Shown here piece by piece: positions 51,408 through 60,094 of a stretch of 64,000 nucleotides of DNA. The notes beneath the pieces are model-generated. The model ran no database searches and was not told the origin of the DNA. It worked only from the letters and a program-made list of their open reading frames with translations. A program made the position numbers and the translations under genes. Position 1 is the first letter of the stretch, and each line of letters opens with the position of its first letter. This DNA is from Saccharopolyspora phatthalungensis (lineage in GTDB: Bacteria; Actinomycetota; Actinomycetes; Mycobacteriales; Pseudonocardiaceae). The DNA is taken from contig NZ_JACHIW010000002.1 of the NCBI RefSeq assembly GCF_014203395.1, positions 682,001-746,000 on the forward strand. Direction: 5' to 3'.

Positions 51408-52241
51408 TTATTTGACCGCGCCCATGGACAAGCCGCGCACGAGGTGGTTCTGGGCGATCCAGCCCACGATCATCACCGGCAGCGACGCCAGCAGCGCCGC
51501 AGCCGACAGTTGCGCCCAGTACAGGCCCTCGCTGGTGATGAACCCGACCAGAAACACCGGCACCGTGCCGGCCTGGGCGGCGGTGAGGTTGACCGAGTAG
51601 AAAAACTCGGTCCAGGAAAAGATCACACAGATCAACGCGGTCGCGGCGATACCGGGCGCGACCACCGGCAGGATCACCCGGTAGAGCATCACCGCCAGAC
51701 CGGCCCCGTCGACCCGGGCGGCCTCGATGACTTCCCTGGGCATCTCCAGGAAAAACGACCGCATCATCCACACCGCCAGCGGCAGGTTCATCGCCGTGTA
51801 GAGAATGACCAGGATCCACACATTGTCCAGCAACGCCAGATTCTGCGAGATCACATACAACGGGATGATCGCGGCCACCACCGGCAGCATCTTGGTGGAC
51901 AGGAAAAACCCCAGCACGTTCGGGGTGCCCGGCACCGCCGCGATCGACAGCGCATACGCCGCCGGCACCGCCAGCAGCAGCACGAACACCGTCGAGACCA
52001 CCGTGGTGAACGCCGAGTTGGCCAGATACGGCACGAACCCCCGCTCCAGCACCCCCGCCAACTGCGTCAACGTCGGGGAGAAGATCACCCGCGGCGGATC
52101 GGTGTAGGCATCGGCCTCCTGCTTGAACGCCGTGATCACCATCCACAGCAACGGGAACACGAACAGCACCGCCACCAGCCAGGTCACCCCGGTCACCAAC
52201 CCCCGCCCACCCCGGGCTCGGGCGATTGTTTGCGCGCTCAT
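51408..52241 (-). CDS. Carbohydrate ABC transporter permease (MalG type)
   Basis: 277 residues with six predicted membrane helices. EAA loop: MPREVIEAARVDGAGLAVMLYRVILPVVAPG; preceding IIPLYVISQNLALLDNVWILV and the C-terminal AQNHLVRGLSMGAVK are typical. It starts at ATG 52241, two bases after the stop of the MalF-type permease, so the two are co-translated. No beta-glucosidase or other sugar enzyme is in this operon, so the ligand is unknown. Confidence 0.93.
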   Translation of the reverse strand: MSAQTIARARGGRGLVTGVTWLVAVLFVFPLLWMVITAFKQEADAYTDPPRVIFSPTLTQLAGVLERGFVPYLANSAFTTVVSTVFVLLLAVPAAYALSIAAVPGTPNVLGFFLSTKMLPVVAAIIPLYVISQNLALLDNVWILVILYTAMNLPLAVWMMRSFFLEMPREVIEAARVDGAGLAVMLYRVILPVVAPGIAATALICVIFSWTEFFYSVNLTAAQAGTVPVFLVGFITSEGLYWAQLSAAALLASLPVMIVGWIAQNHLVRGLSMGAVK

Positions 52242-52243
52242 CG

Positions 52244-53197
52244 CTATTTCCCCCCGTCACTGATATCAAAGGCCCTAAACATCAACCGCAACGCGAACGT
52301 CGCCACCACCAGCGTGATCGCGACCACGATCACACCCATCGCCGAGGACTGCCCGACATCGAAACCCTCGAACGCCCGCTGATAGATGTAATACGGCAGA
52401 TTCGTACTCGCGATCCCCGGCCCGCCCTGGGTCATCAAAAAGATCGCATCAAAACTGTTGACGATGTAAATCGCCCCCAACAACACCGCCAACTGCAGAT
52501 ACCGGGACAACTGCGGCAACGTGATCGAGACGAACGTCCGCCACCGCCCCGCACCATCGACCTGCGCGGCCTCCAGCACCTCCCGGGACTGACTCTGCAA
52601 CCCGGCCAGCACCAGCAGCATCATAAACGGCGTCCACTGCCAGATCACCTGCGCCATCACCGAGGCCAGCGGGAACTCCGACAACCAGTCCACCTCACCG
52701 GCCCCGAACGGCTCCAGCACGAAATTGAGCAACCCGAACGTCGGATCGAACATCGTGGTCTTCCACAACAGGGCCCCCGCCGCCGGCAGAATCAGAAACG
52801 GAGTGATCAACAACGTGCGCACCACACCCCGCCCGGGAAACGACCGGTCCAGCAACAACGCCAGACCCAACCCCACAAGCAACGACACCAGCACACACAC
52901 CACCGTCAACACCACCGTGTTGAGCATCGCGGTCCGGAACTGGGAATCGGCGAACACATCCAGATAGTTCCGCAACCACACGAAATGCCGCGAACCCGGC
53001 CGCACCAGATTCCACGACTGGAACGAATAGAACACCGTCACCACGAACGGGACCTGCGTGACCGCGATCGTGAACACCAACGCCGGCAACAACGGAAGCC
53101 TGCGCCGCCACACCGACCCGCCACCACCACGCGAACCCGCCGGGCGGCCCACCACCTGCGCAGCCCCCGCCGAGGGGCCCGACAACGTCGAAGTCAT
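52244..53197 (-). CDS. Carbohydrate ABC transporter permease (MalF type)
   Basis: 317 residues. After a Gly/Arg-rich 30-residue cytoplasmic tail come six membrane helices (first LPLLPALVFTIAVTQVPFVV). EAA loop: SREVLEAAQVDGAGRWRTFVSITLPQLSR. The ATG at 53197 overlaps the stop of the lipoprotein gene (ATGA). It pairs with the MalG-type permease. Confidence 0.93.
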   Translation of the reverse strand: MTSTLSGPSAGAAQVVGRPAGSRGGGGSVWRRRLPLLPALVFTIAVTQVPFVVTVFYSFQSWNLVRPGSRHFVWLRNYLDVFADSQFRTAMLNTVVLTVVCVLVSLLVGLGLALLLDRSFPGRGVVRTLLITPFLILPAAGALLWKTTMFDPTFGLLNFVLEPFGAGEVDWLSEFPLASVMAQVIWQWTPFMMLLVLAGLQSQSREVLEAAQVDGAGRWRTFVSITLPQLSRYLQLAVLLGAIYIVNSFDAIFLMTQGGPGIASTNLPYYIYQRAFEGFDVGQSSAMGVIVVAITLVVATFALRLMFRAFDISDGGK

Positions 53198-54555
53198 CGC
53201 GTCTCCTGATACGACTTACCAACCGTCTGGGCATACTCCTGGGACCGTTCCAGCGCCTCATCCACCGAAATCTGCCCCGCGATCGCAGCCGAAAGCTGCT
53301 GAGAAACCCGGGTCCCCAAATCCTGGAACTCCGGAATCCCCACGAACTGAATCCCCGGATACGGCACCGGCCCGGTCATCGTCGCCTGCTGATTCGCCGA
53401 ATCGATCCCCTCCAGCGTCGCCCCGGCATAACCACCCGCGGCCGCCTGATACTCCGGGATCTGATACGTCGACACCCGGGAACCCGGCGGAACCTGACTC
53501 CACCCCAAAGACCGGCCCACCGTGCGGACATACTCCTTATCCGTCATCCAGCGCATAAAACGCCACGCCGCCTGCTTATCCGGCGCCACCCTCGGCATCG
53601 CCAACGCCCACGTATACAACCAGCCACTGGCCGGAGTCGATTCCACCGGCGCCGGGACATAACCAGACTTACCCACCACCGCACTATCCGACGGTTTCTC
53701 ATTCGTGCTGGTCATCACCGTCGAGTCATACCACATCGCCGCCTGACCCTGCGCATACCGAGTGCCGCACTCCGAAAAACCCGCACTCGAAGCACCCACC
53801 TCACCATGCGCCCGAACCAGATCAACATAAAAACGCGCGGCAGCCCGAAACTCCGGCGAGGTCAACCGCGCATTCCAATCCCGGTCGAACCACCGCCCAC
53901 CAAACGTGTTCACCACCGTATCGAACACCGCCAGGCTCTCCCCCCACCCCGGCTTACCACGCAAACAAATCCCGGCAACCCCGGCCGCCGGATCATCCAA
54001 CCGAGCCGCCAACTCGGCAACCTGCCGCCACGTCGGCCGCTCCGGCATCGTCACCCCCGCCTTAGCGAACAAATCCTTCCGATACGCCAAAAACGACGAC
54101 TCCCCATAAAACGGCACCGCATACATCGAACCCCGATACGACAACGAATCACGAATAGACGGAATAAAATTACCCGCATCATAACCCGGACTCGCATCCA
54201 TAAACGGCCGCAAATTCTCCAACCAACCATTCGCAGCCCACTGCGGAGCCTCAAAATTACTGATCATCACCACATCAAACTCACCCCCCTCCGTCGCCGT
54301 CGACGCCGTAATCTTCGCCCGCGCCTGATTCTCCGGCAACTGCACGAACTTCAACCGAATCCCCGGATTATCCCGCTCAAACCCCCGCGACAACGCAATA
54401 GCATCCTTCATCTGCGGATTCGCCACAATCCCAACCACCAACACCCGATCACCCCCACCCAAAGCACCAGCACCCGCACACCCACTCAACCCAACCAACA
54501 CCACCAACAACAACGACACCACACGCACACCACGCCTAAACATGCGCCTAAACAT
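53194..54555 (-). CDS. Sugar ABC transporter substrate-binding lipoprotein
   Basis: 453 residues. After a basic start and hydrophobic stretch comes the lipobox LSGC (Cys26); a Gly-rich segment then leads into the SBP_1 fold. Seen: FERDNPGIRLKFVQLPENQA, FDVVMISNFEAPQWAANGWL and SGWLYTWALAMPRVAPDKQAAWRFMRWM. The start is odd: the first eight codons are a duplicated 12-base unit, so MFRR is repeated and two ATGs exist (54555 and 54543). The ribosome site is weak (GGGGTGG). It heads the operon SBP-permease-permease-ATPase. The ligand is unknown. Confidence 0.92.
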   Translation of the reverse strand: MFRRMFRRGVRVVSLLLVVLVGLSGCAGAGALGGGDRVLVVGIVANPQMKDAIALSRGFERDNPGIRLKFVQLPENQARAKITASTATEGGEFDVVMISNFEAPQWAANGWLENLRPFMDASPGYDAGNFIPSIRDSLSYRGSMYAVPFYGESSFLAYRKDLFAKAGVTMPERPTWRQVAELAARLDDPAAGVAGICLRGKPGWGESLAVFDTVVNTFGGRWFDRDWNARLTSPEFRAAARFYVDLVRAHGEVGASSAGFSECGTRYAQGQAAMWYDSTVMTSTNEKPSDSAVVGKSGYVPAPVESTPASGWLYTWALAMPRVAPDKQAAWRFMRWMTDKEYVRTVGRSLGWSQVPPGSRVSTYQIPEYQAAAGGYAGATLEGIDSANQQATMTGPVPYPGIQFVGIPEFQDLGTRVSQQLSAAIAGQISVDEALERSQEYAQTVGKSYQETR

Positions 54556-54558
54556 GCG
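54533..54558. repeat. 12-bp tandem duplication at the lipoprotein start codon
   Basis: CGCCTAAACATG occurs twice in tandem (54533-54544 and 54545-54556), followed by CG. On the coding strand it repeats ATG TTT AGG CG, creating two start codons 12 bases apart. Confidence 0.85.
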
Positions 54559-55081
54559 ACCACCCCACAACACCGGAGCGCACCGAATCGACCGTTTGCC
54601 CGATGCTCGGTCCCGCATCAGGGACCGAACTCAAGCTGATCGACCGCGACTGGCTGACGATCGCAGCCCGCATACGCAATACACCTTCCTCGACATCGTC
54701 GTCGGCGTGGCACCATCCAGGTTTTCGCTCGCCTGAGCACCGGTTTGGTACCCCATCTGAACCGATTGCCGGGTTATTCAAAACCCACGCGAGAGGTCCC
54801 GACAACAGGTGAGCGGATTCGGCCCCCAGGAACCCCGCTACTTTGCCCATTCGCGCAGCACCCGCGGAAGAGATGATGTGAACTCGCACACCTTTTGACA
54901 AGAGCGCGCAACCAACGTGCGACCGCACCGACGCCGTATCCGCCGCAATACGGCGACAGAAAATGCATAGGCGACCGGGACGCCGTGGCGTCCCGGCCGC
55001 CTATGCGGATCTACTTCAGCGCGAACAGCAGTGCTGATCACTTCGGAGCGCCGCACTCGGCGACGTCCGCATTGGCCTCCG
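54556..55081. other. Intergenic region upstream of the second sugar operon
   Basis: 526 bases that must hold the operon promoter; the cold-shock gene ends at its far edge. A small inverted repeat (GGGTT 54771-54775, AACCC 54782-54786) is a weak candidate site. Short ORFs in both strands have no recognisable domain. Confidence 0.35.
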
Positions 55082-55519
55082 TCAGGTTTCCACCCAGCCG
55101 TGGCGCTGCGCGAACGCCACGAGCTGCCTGCGCACCTGAAGGATCTGGCCGCCCGTCATGCTGGGCGCGGCCTCGATCAGCACGTCCGTGATCTTCTGCG
55201 CGAATTCCGTCGTCGAGAGGACGTCGCAAAGCTCATCATCGTCGCGCCTGTTGTATACCTCGGAGGTTTGCGCCGCCCCGGCGGACGACTCCACCGTCGA
55301 CGCATGCGAAGGCGTACCAAGTAGGTGCACGGACATGGCCTTCGTACCCTGCGTACCGGGCGTCGCCTCGAACTCCACCCGCATGCCGCCCCGGAGAACC
55401 TCCTTGAGCGAATCGTCCAAAATGGACGCATGCAGGAACACGTCCTCACCGCCGGCATCCGGCGCGATGAAGCCGTAACCCTTGATCCCATCAAACCGAA
55501 CTATCGTACCCGTTTCCAC
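55082..55519 (-). CDS. Cold-shock-domain protein with C-terminal extension
   Basis: 145 residues. Residues 1-66 are the cold-shock domain: the RNP1-like GIKGYGFIAP and RNP2-like EDVFLHAS are present, and KAMSVHLLG closes the barrel. Residues about 85-145 form an extra helical region (EFAQKITDVLIEAAPSMTGG and QILQVRRQLVAFAQRHGW) not found in the usual 67-residue Csp proteins. It probably binds single-stranded RNA or DNA. GTG 55519 has GAGGGG upstream. A well-defined promoter with an overlapping inverted repeat lies about 50-90 bases upstream. Confidence 0.88.
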   Translation of the reverse strand: METGTIVRFDGIKGYGFIAPDAGGEDVFLHASILDDSLKEVLRGGMRVEFEATPGTQGTKAMSVHLLGTPSHASTVESSAGAAQTSEVYNRRDDDELCDVLSTTEFAQKITDVLIEAAPSMTGGQILQVRRQLVAFAQRHGWVET

Positions 55520-55569
55520 CGCTTCAGCCCCTCAACCCCGCTAGACCGCGACACAATAATTACGGTTAA

Positions 55570-55607
55570 AGCATAACATCGGGCATTCGAAAAGCAAGCG
55601 AATGCCC
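55570..55607 (-). promoter_or_regulatory. Promoter of the cold-shock gene with inverted repeat over the -35 region
   Basis: On the minus strand TTGCTT (55597-55592) and TATGCT (55575-55570) are separated by 16 bases, a good vegetative promoter. A perfect 9-bp inverted repeat (GGGCATTCG 55581-55589, CGAATGCCC 55599-55607) brackets the -35, and a second hairpin (55605-55625) shares three of its bases. A repressor site or an RNA switch are both possible. Confidence 0.5.
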
Positions 55608-55799
55608 TGCGACCGACCCGCAGGGCCACATGCAATTCAGGAATCGAGGTGTGCGGGTACGCAAACTTCCGTCGCTTCCGTGCATAGGTCCGCCGGATCG
55701 TCAGCGCCGGTGCCGTCTTGGAGCGGGCGATGACTTTGCCGCCCGGACGAGGTCTACTTGTTGACCGGCCGGTCAGCGGGTCCCGAACAAGGAGTAGCG

Positions 55800-56393
55800 A
55801 TGCAGATCATTCTCAGTGACTTCATGAGCCTGGACGGCGTGGTGCAGGCGCCCGGCGGCCGTGCGGAGGACACCGACGGCGGGTTCGCCCACGGCGGCTG
55901 GTCGATGCCGTACTTCGACCCGGAGGTCATGGGCTCGATGATCGACGAGACCATGCGGAAAACAGCGGCGCTGCTGTTCGGCCGGCGCACCTGGCAGACG
56001 ATGGCCGCCGCCTGGCCCGGCCGCGCCGGAGACCCATTCGCCGACCGCATGAACGAGATCCCCAAGTACGTGGCATCCCGCACGCTCAGCCAGGACGATC
56101 TCACCTGGTCCGGTTCGATCTTGCTGCCCGCAGACGACGCGATCGGCGCGGTGCGCGAGCTGCGCGCACGAGACGGCGAGGCGCTGCAGGTCATGGGCAG
56201 CGCCTCGCTCGCGGCGCAGCTGGTCGAACACGACCTCGTCGACGAGTACCGCCTGATGATCCAGCCGATCCTGCTCGGCGGCGGCAAGCGGGTGTTTCCC
56301 GGCGATGGTCGGGCCCGCCCGCTCGAACTGATCTCGACCACGACCACCGGGACCGGCGTGCTCATCTGCACCTACCGGCCGGCAGGCCGCTGA
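55800..56393 (+). CDS. DHFR-like reductase family protein (RibD C-terminal domain)
   Basis: 197 residues of the dihydrofolate-reductase fold shared with the RibD C-terminal domain: MQIILSDFMSLDGVVQAPGG at the N-terminus, LLFGRRTWQTMAAAWPGR, and the C-terminal HDLVDEYRLMIQPILLGGGKRVFPGDG. Enzymes of this group reduce NAD(P)H-dependent substrates; stand-alone versions are mostly uncharacterised. ATG 55800 has AAGGAG upstream. It converges on the DAHP synthase gene, with ends eight bases apart. Confidence 0.92.
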   Translation: MQIILSDFMSLDGVVQAPGGRAEDTDGGFAHGGWSMPYFDPEVMGSMIDETMRKTAALLFGRRTWQTMAAAWPGRAGDPFADRMNEIPKYVASRTLSQDDLTWSGSILLPADDAIGAVRELRARDGEALQVMGSASLAAQLVEHDLVDEYRLMIQPILLGGGKRVFPGDGRARPLELISTTTTGTGVLICTYRPAGR

Positions 56394-56400
56394 CCTGGAA

Positions 56401-57627
56401 TCAGGAGACAACCACCCCCGGCGCGAGCCTCGCCAGCTCCCCCACCGCGGCCGCGAGTTCAAGTGCTTGGTCGCGATTCAGGCGCGGGTCGCACGCCGTC
56501 TCGTACCGCTGGTTCAGACTTTCCAAGGTCACCGCAGGCGTCCCACCGACGCACTCGGTGACGGCTTCACCGGTGAGCTCCAGATGCAGGCCGCCCGGGT
56601 GGGTTCCGAGCGCACGGTGCACTTCGAAAAAGCCCACGACCTCGTCAAGCACGTCGTCGAAACGACGAGTCTTGTAGCCGCTCGGCGAGGAGAACGTGTT
56701 GCCGTGCATGGGATCGCAAACCCAGGTCACCGGGCCCGCGCTCGCGGCGACCCGCTCCACGAGCGGCGGCAGCACATCGCGGACCCTGCCTGCGCCCATC
56801 CGTGTGATCAGGGTGAGTCGGCCTGGTTGGCGGTCCGGGTCCAGTCCGTCGATCAACGCCAACACGTCGGCCGGATCGGCGGTCGGCCCGAGCTTCACAC
56901 CGACGGGATTGCAAATCCCAGCGGCGAATTCCACGTGCGCGCCGTCGGGCTGCCTGGTCCGCTCCCCGATCCAAAGCATGTGGCCCGACATGCCGAATCG
57001 CCGGCCCGTCAGCGGGTCAGTGCGGCTGAGACCGACTTCGTACGGCAGCAGCAGCGCCTCGTGGCTGGTGAAGAACTCCTGGCGGACCGGCGCGGGGTTT
57101 CCGGTCAGTTCCCGAACCCGCGCCAGGGTGTCGGCCGCAGTCCGGTATGCCTGGAGGAGTCTGCCCGGGTCCGGTGTCCGCTCCTCGGTGCTGAAGTCCA
57201 TCCCGTTCACGGCGTCGCCCCGGTAACTCGGCAGGACCGTACCGTCTCTGGTTTCCATTGCCGAGGAACGGGGTTTTCCGTATTGACCCGCGATGCGGCC
57301 AACGGTCACCACGGGCAGGTCCATACCGGCGGCGAGGACCTCGGCCATCTGAAGGAGTGTGCGCACCTTCCGCTCGACGGCCCCGGGGGTGGCACCCGCG
57401 AAGGTTTCCGCGCAATCGCCTCCTTGGAGAAGGAATGCCTCGCCCGCGGCCACCGAGGCGAGTCTCGCCCGCAACCGATCACACTCTTGAGGCGAGACGA
57501 GTTGCGGCCGCGCGGCGAGTTCATCCACCACCTCCCGCAGTGCACACGGGTCCGGCCAGTCGGGTTGTTGCGCTGCGGGCCGATCGAGCAGGGCAGGCGG
57601 TTCGAGCAGGGCATGTGATTCGTTCAT
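56401..57627 (-). CDS. Class II 3-deoxy-D-arabino-heptulosonate 7-phosphate (DAHP) synthase
   Basis: 408 residues. It joins phosphoenolpyruvate and erythrose 4-phosphate in the first step of the shikimate pathway. Signatures: LLQGGDCAETFAGAT, TVGRIAGQYGKPRSS, MLWIGERTRQ, CDPMHGNTFSSPSGYKTRRF and HLELTGEAVTECVGG. It is about 50 residues shorter than the regulated mycobacterial enzyme (about 460), as in the class II forms that serve aromatic secondary metabolites. ATG 57627 with AAGGTTG upstream is preferred to 57642. No other shikimate gene is nearby, so whether it serves primary or secondary metabolism is open. Confidence 0.93.
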   Translation of the reverse strand: MNESHALLEPPALLDRPAAQQPDWPDPCALREVVDELAARPQLVSPQECDRLRARLASVAAGEAFLLQGGDCAETFAGATPGAVERKVRTLLQMAEVLAAGMDLPVVTVGRIAGQYGKPRSSAMETRDGTVLPSYRGDAVNGMDFSTEERTPDPGRLLQAYRTAADTLARVRELTGNPAPVRQEFFTSHEALLLPYEVGLSRTDPLTGRRFGMSGHMLWIGERTRQPDGAHVEFAAGICNPVGVKLGPTADPADVLALIDGLDPDRQPGRLTLITRMGAGRVRDVLPPLVERVAASAGPVTWVCDPMHGNTFSSPSGYKTRRFDDVLDEVVGFFEVHRALGTHPGGLHLELTGEAVTECVGGTPAVTLESLNQRYETACDPRLNRDQALELAAAVGELARLAPGVVVS

Positions 57628-58804
57628 TTCAACCTTCAGCATTGTTCGCGCACCAGACCGCTGTTCCCTGGACGACTATTTCTCGATTGGCCGCTTCACG
57701 GCCGCGGCACCATGCGAGGTATTCGACAAGCAGATTCCTCCCATCCTGCGATGATTCGAGATGATTAACCGAATCACGACGCGATGGGCGATAGAACCCG
57801 GATCGCGGTGGCGAACTCGCTGTCCGAACGCCGATGCCAGGCGCAGTTCTCCCAACGGTGGTGCTTCAGCGGCACTTCGAGTGAAATCCTCCGGCTCGAC
57901 CGGTAGCCGGACTCGACCGGTAGCCGGAAGAGTACAACTGCGAAATTCACCTGCACAAGGGCGGCGTTACCGCAAATTTGGGCGAAGTCACTCGTTCACC
58001 CGATCGGACGAGCGAATCCTGGCAATCCAAATAGCTTCCCCACGAGCGTGAATCACGACTCCATCCGGAAAGTCAAACGCCTCCCGATAATTGGCGCACG
58101 ATGCCCCGACAACCCTGCCCTTTCGTACCAGCGACTCGCAAGCGAGTCAGGCACCGCGTCCCGAACACGCACGCGATTCGCGACCGCAAAACACTCTTCC
58201 TCGCCGGACCCCCAGGCCAGGCATCTTCGGGCAAAAATACCGGAGCCCCGGGAACAACGACGTGGTGACGGCTGGGATCATTTGGCGCGATCAGGCGTGC
58301 CGCGATCGGAAGTTCTGGCGTGTTCCTCGCGTGATCTATGCGCGGTTCCACCCCTGGCCCGCTCGGCGAGAATACCACCACCAGCGGATATCCAATTGGT
58401 CCACAATAGACTGTCATTCGGGTAAACCCGAGTGAATGCCGCGCAATTCGATCCGACCGCGCGCCGGCGCTCCCGACTTCCGGCAATAAAGAACCCCACC
58501 ACGACCCCACCGGCCCCTGAAACCCCCAACTTCCGGCAAAACCGGAATCTCACGACGACCGGCACGGCGCAACCCGCTTCGTCGCTTGCCGAACCTCGTA
58601 GCGCGGTGGCAGCATAGGTGCATGCGCGGTGTGCAGCTTGAGCCGTTCTGGCCGAGCCGTCGAGTTCACGAGTTCGACGAGTTCTGTCGCTAGGCCGCGC
58701 GCGGTCGTTTCGACCCTCCCTTTTCGTCTCCGTTCTTCGGGTGTCATCGGCGTGCGCGGCCGTCTTGGTCAGTCATTCCCAATCCTGGACGGAAAGGTTA
58801 TGCC
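57628..58804. other. Long non-coding stretch between DAHP synthase and carbonic anhydrase
   Basis: About 1.2 kb with no ORF I can defend; several 60-145-codon frames lack domains and ribosome sites. A 17-bp unit (CTCGACCGGTAGCCGGA) is repeated in tandem at 57895-57911 and 57912-57928. The last part must contain the carbonic anhydrase promoter. It may hold decayed genes or a small RNA I cannot see. Confidence 0.4.
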
Positions 58805-59293
58805 ATGTCCGCAACCGATGAGCTCGTCGCCAACAACGCCCGTTACAGCGAGGGCTTCGAGGGTCCGCTGCCGTTGCCTCCGGCCAAGAAGGTGGCCGTG
58901 GTGGCCTGCATGGACGCTCGCCTCAACGTCTACGGAGCGCTCGGTCTCCAGGAAGGCGAGGCACACGTGATCCGCAATGCCGGAGGCGTCGTCAGCGAGG
59001 ACGTGATCCGATCCTTGACGATCAGCCAGCGGCTGCTCGGGACCGAGGAAATCGTGCTGATCCACCACACCGACTGCGGCATGCTCACCTTCACCGACGA
59101 CGAGTTCAAACTGTCGATCCAGCAGGACACCGGCGTGAAGCCGACCTGGGCCGCCGAGGCGTTCGCCGATCCGCAAGAGGACGTGCGCCAGTCGATAGCG
59201 CGGATCCGGAACAGCCCGTTCGTGCCGAAGAAGGATTCAGTGCGCGGCTTCGTCTTCGACGTGGCGACGGGCCGGATCGACGAAGTCGTCTGA
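58805..59293 (+). CDS. Beta-class carbonic anhydrase
   Basis: 162 residues, very close in length and motif spacing to mycobacterial Rv1284. Zinc ligands are Cys35 (ACMDAR), His88 and Cys91 (HHTDCGM), with the Asp37/Arg39 dyad in MDAR. It interconverts carbon dioxide and bicarbonate in the cytoplasm. ATG 58805 has GGAAAGG upstream. It stands alone, with a convergent STAS gene 35 bases downstream. The family call is firm; no partner enzyme is nearby. Confidence 0.95.
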   Translation: MSATDELVANNARYSEGFEGPLPLPPAKKVAVVACMDARLNVYGALGLQEGEAHVIRNAGGVVSEDVIRSLTISQRLLGTEEIVLIHHTDCGMLTFTDDEFKLSIQQDTGVKPTWAAEAFADPQEDVRQSIARIRNSPFVPKKDSVRGFVFDVATGRIDEVV

Positions 59294-59328
59294 CGCGGTA
59301 AGGCGCCGTGCGGTTCCGCCGCACCAAT

Positions 59329-59751
59329 TCAGACACCTGTCGCCAGCGCCGGAAGCGCAGTGGAGAAGCAATCCAGTTGGCTCGCGAGCCCTGCCACGTC
59401 CAATGCCCGAAGAACCTCACCGGTGTCGGCGACCAGCCGAAGCACGACGCCCTGAGCTTCGGCCAGCAGCCGAGCGCGGTGCAACAACTCGAGTCCCGGT
59501 ACGCCGAGGAAGTGAACCTGCTTCAAATCGACTACGACGAGCCGTACCGCAGCCGACAGCCGTGGCAGCAACGCTTCTTCGTAGCGGGCAACGGTAGCGG
59601 CGTCGATCTCACCGAACGCGGCAACGACGATTGACTCGGAGTTCGGGTACGACACCCGCACCCGCAAGGCTTTACCGGGCGCTGTGCGCTCGTTGGTGGC
59701 CGCCCGTGTGTTCGCACGAGCAGCTTGGAAGGTGATGGAATCGGCGGTCAC
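59329..59751 (-). CDS. STAS-domain protein lacking the phosphorylatable serine
   Basis: 140 residues. After a 30-residue disordered start, residues about 30-130 form a STAS domain: VAAFGEIDAATVARYEEALL, VDLKQVHFLGVPGLELLHRA and LDVAGLASQLDCF. The site that is D-S-[ST] in anti-sigma antagonists reads L-G-V-P, so it cannot be switched by serine phosphorylation in the usual way. GTG 59751 has GAAGGGG upstream. It is divergent from a GAF-ANTAR gene across 343 bases, a common signalling neighbourhood in actinobacteria. Its partner is unknown. Confidence 0.85.
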   Translation of the reverse strand: MTADSITFQAARANTRAATNERTAPGKALRVRVSYPNSESIVVAAFGEIDAATVARYEEALLPRLSAAVRLVVVDLKQVHFLGVPGLELLHRARLLAEAQGVVLRLVADTGEVLRALDVAGLASQLDCFSTALPALATGV

Positions 59752-60094
59752 AGCGCTAACCCCTTCTCGCTCCGCCGAGAGATGCGCAGTCGCGACACCC
59801 GACTTGCGCACTAACCTGCGGCAGGTCGAGGACTCCGGACCAGCACCTCGTCGGTACTCTGCTTGATCCGCGGCTGACTGCACAACCGCTGCCGATGCTA
59901 CCCCATAACAACAATCTTGACGAGGAGGCGGCCGACGAGCAGCAGGGTGTGCTGTCATCCCTCCGTCCGGCGGGAACCTATTCGGCGGCGCTCGCGTAAA
60001 CTGCGAGCGGAAGCGCGGCTTGCCAGGTCGGCGCTGAACCTCGTTCAGGCATGTGGTTCGAATGTGGCATTTTGATGCAGGGGTTGCATGAGTC
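59752..60094. other. Divergent region with two hairpins upstream of the ANTAR gene
   Basis: 343 bases between divergent STAS and GAF-ANTAR genes. Two stem-loops lie in the ANTAR leader: CGCTCGC with GCGAGCG (59989-60009, seven-base loop) and CTGAA with TTCAG (60034-60048, five-base loop). ANTAR proteins bind paired RNA hairpins, so autoregulation is possible, though the loops are not canonical hexaloops. Confidence 0.35.

Noticed and set aside
58550..58747. 65-codon minus-strand frame divergent from carbonic anhydrase
   Set aside because: Reads partly like a helical protein but has no ribosome site and no recognisable family.
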